64,000 nt of DNA from contig NZ_JAKNTK010000001.1 in the NCBI RefSeq assembly GCF_022440805.1, positions 2,666,001-2,730,000 on the forward strand, given 5' to 3'. Shown piece after piece: positions 58,626 to 64,000 of the stretch (positions within the stretch are counted from its first letter, which is position 1; each line of letters starts with the position of its first letter). This DNA is from Holdemania massiliensis. Its GTDB lineage: Bacteria; Bacillota_I; Bacilli_A; Erysipelotrichales; Erysipelotrichaceae. The notes under the pieces were generated by a model. That model saw only the letters and a list, made by a program, of their open reading frames with translations, searched no databases and was not told the origin of the DNA. A program made the position numbers and the translations under genes.

Positions 58626-60077
58626 TTACAGATCACTGCCGCGGCTGGCAATCACTTTTTGATACCAGTAAAAAGAATCTTTTCGATATCGGTTTTTTGA
58701 GCCATGACCCAGATCATCCTGATCGACATAAATAAAACCATAGCGTTTACTCATTTCGGCCGTTCCGGAGCTGACTAAATCAATCGGCCCCCACGGCAGA
58801 TAAGCCAAGACCTTGACGCCATCCTGCAGCGCTTCTGCAACAGCCTGGATATGCTGACGCAGATAGTCAATCCGATAGTCGTCATGAACTGTCCCATCCG
58901 TAAAAATATCCTCATAACCGAATCCGTTTTCAGCAATCATGATGGGTTTCTGGTAACGATCCCAATACTGACTGATCGCGTTGTACATGCCCAAGGGATC
59001 AATCGTCCAACCCCACGCATTCGCTTTTAAATATGGATTTTCACTGATTGAGGCGGGATTCATCGTATTCTTTTGGGAGTCCAGAGTCCGTGAATAGTAA
59101 TATGAGAAAGCCAGAAAGTCCAATGTATTCTCTTTCAACAGAATCTTATCCGCTTCGGTAATTTCAACATGAATATCATTTTCTTTGAAATATCTCAGCA
59201 TGAAACCAGGATATTCCCCACGCAAAGGTACATCCGCATAAAAATATTGCATTCGATTTCGTTTCATCGTAAAGACGATATCTTCCGGCCGGCAGGTCAT
59301 TGGATAATACGTACAATCTGCCAGCATTATTCCGATTTTAATCGCAGGGTTGATTTTTTTGGCATAAGCTTTAATCTGAGCGTCAATCAAAAATTGATGA
59401 TGAATTGCAATGTACTGATCTTCGGTCAAATTCTTCGTTTGATCTCTTAAAATTCCTAAGGATTTAAAAGAACAGTATTGAATCAGATTGGTTTGATTAA
59501 AGGGTATCCAGTATTTAACCAAACTACCGTAACGATCCAGCAGCACGGTCGCATAACGAACCATGAATTCGATCAGCTTGGGATTTTTAAAACCGCCGTA
59601 TTCCGTCAGCAGAGGCAGCGGAATATCATAATGAAACATCGTCACAATCGGTTCCATTCCGGCTGCAATCACTTCCTGAATTACTTTGTCATAGAACTGC
59701 AGCCCTTTTTCATTGGGCTTAAGCTCATCCCCGCGAGGGAAAATCCGCGGCCAGGCGATCGAAAACCGAAAGCTGTTCATGCCCATCTCTTTTAATAAAG
59801 CAATATCTTCTTTATAGCGATGATAGAAATCATTGCCATAACGTTTCGGATAATACCCTTCCTGATCGGCAACCGCTGCGGTTAACGTCGCCAGAGTATG
59901 TTCATTCTCCACTAATTTTTTTCGATAATGTACCCGATCCAGTTTGGCATTGTACCGATGAATATCCGAAGTGGAAAGACCGCGCCCATCAACATCATAG
60001 GCCCCTTCCATCTGACACGCAGCTGTCGCCCCGCCCCAAAGGAAATCCTCCGGAAACTTAAATCTTTCTTTTTCCAT
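58626..60077 (-). CDS. GH1 6-phospho-beta-glycosidase with Gln at the acid/base position
   Basis: A 483-residue GH1 enzyme. FPEDFLWGGATAACQMEGAY starts the barrel, RFSIAWPRIFP follows, and IMIAENGFG holds the nucleophile glutamate. MSKRYGFIYVD matches the loop that binds the 6-phosphate of PTS-delivered sugars. At the place of the usual TFNE acid/base motif the protein reads WIPFNQTN, with Gln195 (codon 59493-59495). Plant myrosinases show the same change and cleave thioglucosides. The gene ends a IIB-IIC-IIA-GH1 operon, so its substrate enters by that PTS. Either the substrate has a good leaving group or activity is changed. Confidence 0.88.
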   Translation of the reverse strand: MEKERFKFPEDFLWGGATAACQMEGAYDVDGRGLSTSDIHRYNAKLDRVHYRKKLVENEHTLATLTAAVADQEGYYPKRYGNDFYHRYKEDIALLKEMGMNSFRFSIAWPRIFPRGDELKPNEKGLQFYDKVIQEVIAAGMEPIVTMFHYDIPLPLLTEYGGFKNPKLIEFMVRYATVLLDRYGSLVKYWIPFNQTNLIQYCSFKSLGILRDQTKNLTEDQYIAIHHQFLIDAQIKAYAKKINPAIKIGIMLADCTYYPMTCRPEDIVFTMKRNRMQYFYADVPLRGEYPGFMLRYFKENDIHVEITEADKILLKENTLDFLAFSYYYSRTLDSQKNTMNPASISENPYLKANAWGWTIDPLGMYNAISQYWDRYQKPIMIAENGFGYEDIFTDGTVHDDYRIDYLRQHIQAVAEALQDGVKVLAYLPWGPIDLVSSGTAEMSKRYGFIYVDQDDLGHGSKNRYRKDSFYWYQKVIASRGSDL

Positions 60078-60080
60078 TCT

Positions 60081-60455
60081 TTACCCTTCCCTTTTCACTT
60101 CGTTCTGATTCACAATCAATTCGTATAATTCTATCAATCGTTTTATATTGTTGATTTCACACATCGTCGTCATTAAATGATCCTGAGCATGGGTAAACAA
60201 CAGGGAAGATTCATGAACGATACCGCGTGCCTCTTCCTGGATCATCTGCGTCTGTGCCTGATGGGCCTTCAAGATTCCTTCGCGATCTGCTTGTTCCAGC
60301 TTGCGGTAAGCTTCCACAAATTTTTTTTCTTTAGCATATTGAAAAGCCTCATCTGCCATGGTTCTTGCGTTGCCGGAATGCAGAATAATCTGCATTGCCA
60401 TCTGATTTAAGTCAATATCAGAAGATTCTAAACGTTCATCATCAGTATAAGTCAT
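60081..60455 (-). CDS. PTS lactose/cellobiose-type EIIA
   Basis: A 124-residue three-helix EIIA. LLFTHAQDHLMTT contains the phosphorylated histidine, and the ILHSGNARTMADEAFQYAK segment is typical. It accepts phosphate from HPr and passes it to EIIB. The first 15 residues are a short extension. It precedes GH1 by three bases. Confidence 0.92.
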   Translation of the reverse strand: MTYTDDERLESSDIDLNQMAMQIILHSGNARTMADEAFQYAKEKKFVEAYRKLEQADREGILKAHQAQTQMIQEEARGIVHESSLLFTHAQDHLMTTMCEINNIKRLIELYELIVNQNEVKREG

Positions 60456-60490
60456 TTTGATATTCCTTTCTTTTTTTGTTGAAGCTACCT

Positions 60491-61744
60491 TTAATCCAAT
60501 TGATCCAACTGCAGTTCGTTTTGCTCCTCAGCAATTCTTTGTTTCTCATAAACCTTAAAGAACGGATACCAGGTTGCCAGATAAAGGATAAACAAGATGA
60601 CGTAAACAAGAACTGCACGCAAATCCTCCGTGATCATAACACTCGACAAAGGGGCAGGAATCTGTCCGACTTGAATCATTTTAGACGGTATATTCAGCAG
60701 ACCACTGCGCATTGTAAACCAAACGACCAACGGGCCAGTAATCGAATTGATCCACATAGGCACCATCAGCAGCGGATTCATAACAATCGGCGCACTGTAC
60801 ATAATCGGCTCATTAATATTGAATATCGAAGGTAAAATCGTCAGCCTACCTACTGTCTTTAAGCTTTTTGATTTAGAGAAACACATCAGCAAATTCAAAG
60901 TCAAGGTCGCTCCCATTCCGCCCATCGTAATCAGACCGGCTGTGAATACCGCTTCATTGGTGGCGATGTTCATCGGTGCCAGACCCGCCTCCACCGCTGC
61001 GATATTAGCTGCAATGCCAGCCATAAAAATCGGGGTCTTTACACCATTCCACAGCCAGTGAGAAATGCCCAGGGTGTAGAAAAATGTCATTAAGAAAATT
61101 AACAGAACAAACCCCGGCAAAGTCTGGCCAAAATTCTGAATAGGGGAAAACAGCAGGAGAACCAAAGCAAACAGGTCGATATTTAAATAGAAGGTCAGGA
61201 AGACAGTCAGTCCAATCGAGGTGATAATCGGGATAATATTCTGAACCCATCCGATCACAAAATCCGGCAGACTTGAATTACTTAATAAGTTGAGTTTACC
61301 TACAAGATGGAAAAGAATGGATACCATATAGCCTGCAGCAATGCCTACAATGATCCCGGTTGGGCCAAAGCGATTAAATTCAACGGTGAACATCCCATTG
61401 GCATCCAATACCGGTTTAATAAACATAATGAAAACAGAGATGGCGGTTAAACCGGCATTGATCGTATATTGTGTATGACCTAATTTTTCCATCATTTGAT
61501 TAGCGACCATGAAGGCTGTCAATAACCCCAGCATGCCGAAAGAGAAGTTGATGATCCGAATAAAGTTGGGCAAAGCCGGAATATATGAACGCAGAACATT
61601 ATACAGATGAATACAGGATCCCGTCAGAATAAAGGGGATAATCTTCTGCATGGAACTGGATAATGCAGCTACAACCGGTTTTTGCGAAAATTTATTCATT
61701 GTTGGTGTAAATGAATTTGTCAGCCAATTCATAAATCGTTTCAT
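60491..61744 (-). CDS. PTS lactose/cellobiose-type EIIC permease
   Basis: A 417-residue membrane permease with about ten hydrophobic segments. IIPFILTGSCIHLYNVL near the start, HWLWNGVKTPIF in the middle and INEPIMYSAPIVMNP, the conserved sugar-binding NEP block, match the family. It transports and phosphorylates a beta-glucoside with its IIA and IIB partners. It lies between IIB and IIA. Confidence 0.92.
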   Translation of the reverse strand: MKRFMNWLTNSFTPTMNKFSQKPVVAALSSSMQKIIPFILTGSCIHLYNVLRSYIPALPNFIRIINFSFGMLGLLTAFMVANQMMEKLGHTQYTINAGLTAISVFIMFIKPVLDANGMFTVEFNRFGPTGIIVGIAAGYMVSILFHLVGKLNLLSNSSLPDFVIGWVQNIIPIITSIGLTVFLTFYLNIDLFALVLLLFSPIQNFGQTLPGFVLLIFLMTFFYTLGISHWLWNGVKTPIFMAGIAANIAAVEAGLAPMNIATNEAVFTAGLITMGGMGATLTLNLLMCFSKSKSLKTVGRLTILPSIFNINEPIMYSAPIVMNPLLMVPMWINSITGPLVVWFTMRSGLLNIPSKMIQVGQIPAPLSSVMITEDLRAVLVYVILFILYLATWYPFFKVYEKQRIAEEQNELQLDQLD

Positions 61745-61762
61745 AAGTTATTCTTTCCTCCC

Positions 61763-62107
61763 TTACAGATCGTTTTGCGTTTGATGCTGGTATAATTCAA
61801 CTGCCAGCTCGATGAGTTTTCCTCCATCCAAGCTGCCGTAGACTTTCTGGGGAATGACCCCGACCGCAACGTTATACGGCTTCGCTAATTCCGTGAATTT
61901 CGCTTTGAAATTTTCATAGTGCGGCGCCAATAACAGCACGTCAATTTTTGGCAGATACAGGACAGCTTCCGTTTCACTTTTAGCCTCAATTTTGATATCA
62001 AGACCTTTCTTCTTAGCCACCTTCCGTGCTCCCTGGGCTAAAAATCCGCTGGATAAACCGGCTCCGCAGCACAATAGAACTTGAATGGGTTTTGTGTTTT
62101 TTTCCAT
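61763..62107 (-). CDS. PTS cellobiose-type EIIB
   Basis: A 114-residue EIIB. VLLCCGAGLSSGF provides the phosphocysteine loop at the end of the first strand, and DVLLLAPHYENF fits the fold. The start MEKNTKPIQ follows AAAGGAG; the frame extends upstream into the promoter. It is the first gene of the PTS operon. Confidence 0.88.
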   Translation of the reverse strand: MEKNTKPIQVLLCCGAGLSSGFLAQGARKVAKKKGLDIKIEAKSETEAVLYLPKIDVLLLAPHYENFKAKFTELAKPYNVAVGVIPQKVYGSLDGGKLIELAVELYQHQTQNDL

Positions 62108-62137
62108 TGATATACTCCTTTCCCATCTCGCAAAATC

Positions 62138-62166
62138 ATTATAATTTGTCTGTGAATTTGTCTCAA
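62138..62166 (-). promoter_or_regulatory. Promoter of the PTS operon
   Basis: Minus-strand TTGAGA (62161-62166), 17-base spacer, TATAAT (62138-62143). Confidence 0.75.
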
Positions 62167-62197
62167 CTTGACCTTTGCCCGCTGAAGTGCACAAGGA

Positions 62198-62209
62198 TGA
62201 CTCAAGTCA
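62198..62209. promoter_or_regulatory. Inverted repeat between divergent promoters
   Basis: TGACT-CA-AGTCA, about midway between the two -35 elements. It is a candidate binding site of the PRD regulator. Confidence 0.45.
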
Positions 62210-62242
62210 GAATACTTGCACGCTGCGGTGAAACCAGTTAGA

Positions 62243-62271
62243 TTGAATAAGATTTTTATTTTCTATATAAT
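62243..62271 (+). promoter_or_regulatory. Promoter of the PRD regulator gene
   Basis: TTGAAT (62243-62248), 17-base spacer, TATAAT (62266-62271), 25 bases before the start. Confidence 0.75.
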
Positions 62272-62296
62272 AAGGCTAACGAACGGCGGTGAGACG

Positions 62297-64000
62297 ATGG
62301 CGATGAACAAAAAAAAGACCCTGCTGCTTTATTTATGGGAGCGGAATTCCTTTTGTACAGCTTCAGAATTGGCGGATGTATTAGATGTTTCCATTCGCAC
62401 TGTTAAAATGTACGTGAAAGAAATCAATACGCTCGCACATCATAAAGTGATACTTTCATCCAATAAGGGATATACCGCATTAAAAATCAACGATCTTGGC
62501 TTTCTCGATGAACCGCAGACGCTGGCATTCAGTTATTCAGAACGTTCCATCTATATCATTAAAAAAATTCTGATTGAACATAAGCCGCTCAACACCTTTG
62601 ATCTTTGCGATGAATTATTTATCAGCTATTCAACTTTAAAAAGTGATCTGGCGAAAATGAACACGCTTTATCAAATCTTTCATATCCATTTTTCTACGCA
62701 AAACGATATTATTCAAATTAAAGGATCCGAAAAAGATAAACGGGCTTTATTATCCAGTATTATTCGCCAGGAAACCAATAATCGGATTCTCGATCTTGCC
62801 GCATTGAAAAAATCCTTCAATCCTACAGAAATTGAAAAAATATCGCAGATTCTCAATGATTTTTTCAAGAAGGACACCTTCAATCTTAATAATTTTTCAT
62901 ATACTAATCTGCTTTTGCATTTTGCGATCCTCATTGAGCGCGTAAAAACAGGTCATTATTTATCTGAGATCCGTGAAATTATGATTAAGAATCCCGAAGA
63001 GCGGAACTTGGTCAATCAGCTTTCGGCCCGGATAGAGCATGATTTCAGCATTCAGTTGAACACTTACGAAAAAAATGAAATTTATATCTTCTTTAAAACA
63101 AATATCAATTATCTTATTGATTCCAACTATGCAAAGCTAAGAGAATTAATTGGTGAAGATTATCTCACTCAGATTGTTAAGATCCTTGAAGAAATATCGC
63201 AGCTTTATTCGATTGATCTGAATCATGAAAGTTTTATTATTCCCTTTGGTCTGCATATCAAATCGCTGATTACGCGGGCTTCCTTAGGCAAGTACAATCG
63301 CAATCCTCTATCGGAGAAAATAAAACAGGATTGTCCGATCATTTATGATATCGCTATTTTTATCGCTCTGCGTCTTTCGGAAATCTATCAAGTTGAAATC
63401 CCTGAAGATGAGATCGCCTTTATTTTTCTGCATGTCGGTACAGAAATTGACCGTCAGAATACCGAGAATGACAAACTCCATTGTATCTTGCTTTGTTCAG
63501 ATTACCTTGGTTTGGAAAAGAAAATTTATCATCAGCTCATGCAGGAATACGCCGATGAGATCCTCATTGAAACTATTGTTTCCAGTTATGAAGAATTGAA
63601 ACAGCATCATTTTGATCTGTTAATCACATTCCTTGAGGATGAACGAAATTATGAATATCCTTTCCTTTTACTGCTTCCTTTCCAGCTTGACAAACAGAAA
63701 AACGAAATTCGTGAAAAAATTTATGAAATCCAGCAGACCAAAAAGAAAGCTCTGATCTTTAATCACTTCGATCATTACTTTCATTCAGATTTATTCTTGG
63801 TTATGGAGGATGTTAGTCAGGATTATGTAATATCGACGCTCTGCGATCAGATGGAACGACTGGGCTTCATCGCCGCTTCATTTAAGACCTTTGTCAACGA
63901 ACGGGAAAGAGCGTCATCCACAGCCTTTGGCTGTATTGCAATTCCGCATTCAGTTCACATGGATGCCTATCAGACTAAAATCGGCGTTGCCGTGAGCCGC
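62297..64000 (+). CDS. LicR/MtlR-type PRD-containing transcriptional activator (partial)
   Basis: The first 568 residues are seen; the gene continues past the right edge. An N-terminal helix-turn-helix (FCTASELADVLDVSIRTVKMYV) is followed by a second (NTFDLCDELFISYSTLKSDL). Two PRDs follow (about 185-400, with PFGLHIKSLITRA and FIFLHVGTEIDRQ), then an EIIB-like domain (HCILLCSDYLGL) and the start of an EIIA type-2 domain with the histidine in CIAIPHS. Such proteins activate sugar operons when phosphorylated by HPr and not by their PTS. It diverges from the beta-glucoside PTS. GGTGAG precedes the ATG. Confidence 0.9.
   Translation, partial: MAMNKKKTLLLYLWERNSFCTASELADVLDVSIRTVKMYVKEINTLAHHKVILSSNKGYTALKINDLGFLDEPQTLAFSYSERSIYIIKKILIEHKPLNTFDLCDELFISYSTLKSDLAKMNTLYQIFHIHFSTQNDIIQIKGSEKDKRALLSSIIRQETNNRILDLAALKKSFNPTEIEKISQILNDFFKKDTFNLNNFSYTNLLLHFAILIERVKTGHYLSEIREIMIKNPEERNLVNQLSARIEHDFSIQLNTYEKNEIYIFFKTNINYLIDSNYAKLRELIGEDYLTQIVKILEEISQLYSIDLNHESFIIPFGLHIKSLITRASLGKYNRNPLSEKIKQDCPIIYDIAIFIALRLSEIYQVEIPEDEIAFIFLHVGTEIDRQNTENDKLHCILLCSDYLGLEKKIYHQLMQEYADEILIETIVSSYEELKQHHFDLLITFLEDERNYEYPFLLLLPFQLDKQKNEIREKIYEIQQTKKKALIFNHFDHYFHSDLFLVMEDVSQDYVISTLCDQMERLGFIAASFKTFVNERERASSTAFGCIAIPHSVHMDAYQTKIGVAVSR

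Noticed and set aside
1..64000. CRISPR arrays, tRNA or rRNA genes, prophage
   Set aside because: No regularly spaced repeats, no cloverleaf or rRNA-like stretches, and no phage structural genes were found on reading both strands.

Overview
The window reads as a chromosomal segment of an anaerobic gut-type member of the Bacillota with moderate GC. Clues are strong AGGAGG-type ribosome binding sites, sigma-A style promoters, a PTS with a PRD regulator, CPBP proteases, an MG284/ArpU-like gene beside an acyl carrier protein, and several exported flavin reductases. My best guess is the Erysipelotrichia (Holdemania-like), but that is inference from gene content. No rRNA, tRNA or CRISPR array was found.

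Positions 1-8,430 hold a carbon-phosphorus lyase locus on the minus strand: phnG-H-I-J-K-M-L, then a PHP-domain cyclic phosphate dihydrolase (PhnPP), then an inositol-monophosphatase-family gene, then a separate unit starting with a PhnD-like binding lipoprotein that runs off the left edge. Both units have arrays of PhoP-box-like hexamers upstream, so the pathway is probably induced by phosphate starvation and feeds ribose 5-phosphate and phosphate into metabolism. Positions 8,540-12,121 hold an exported FMN/FAD reductase lipoprotein with a TetR-family regulator, bracketed by a 22-bp direct repeat, followed by a second lipoprotein. Then come a CarD-like gene, a small XRE regulator and an AraC-GyrI regulator.

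Positions 14,860-23,995 carry a minus-strand cluster equivalent to the functionally unassigned yhf operon of Escherichia coli (YhfZ, YhfY, YhfT, YhfU, Php, YhfX, YhfS, YhfW homologues). It has two additions: a compact amidase-signature protein and a zinc-ribbon membrane protein. Its promoter is bracketed by two matching palindromes about six helical turns apart, likely the YhfZ operators. Next are a PucR-type regulator diverging from a Tat-exported old-yellow-enzyme lipoprotein, an AlkC-type DNA repair protein, an M14 carboxypeptidase, a CPBP protease with a VOC protein, a membrane-anchored MutS-family ATPase, and two tandem paralogous amidohydrolases.

Positions 37,006-39,430 show an IS200/IS605-type element (decayed tnpA, intact tnpB) inserted in the 3' part of an RsiV/DUF3298-like gene. 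Both halves of the gene can be rejoined in reading frame. Positions 39,597-43,673 hold two head-to-head regulatory modules, LytTR-DUF3021-CPBP and PadR-DUF1700-small protein-CPBP. An AraC-type regulator then diverges from a second FAD/FMN reductase lipoprotein, followed by a HAD phosphatase, an Alg13/Alg14-like glycosyltransferase pair, ptsI, acyl carrier protein, and a two-GGDEF plus EAL protein. The right end has nudC, small stress or sulfur-relay genes, a ClbS/DfsB-family protein, and a beta-glucoside PTS operon diverging from its PRD regulator (cut by the right edge). The PTS operon's GH1 enzyme has glutamine where the acid/base glutamate is expected.

Main themes are extracellular flavin-based reduction (three exported reductases, each beside a regulator of a different family), phosphonate use under phosphate control, and an intact yhf-type pathway of unknown chemistry.
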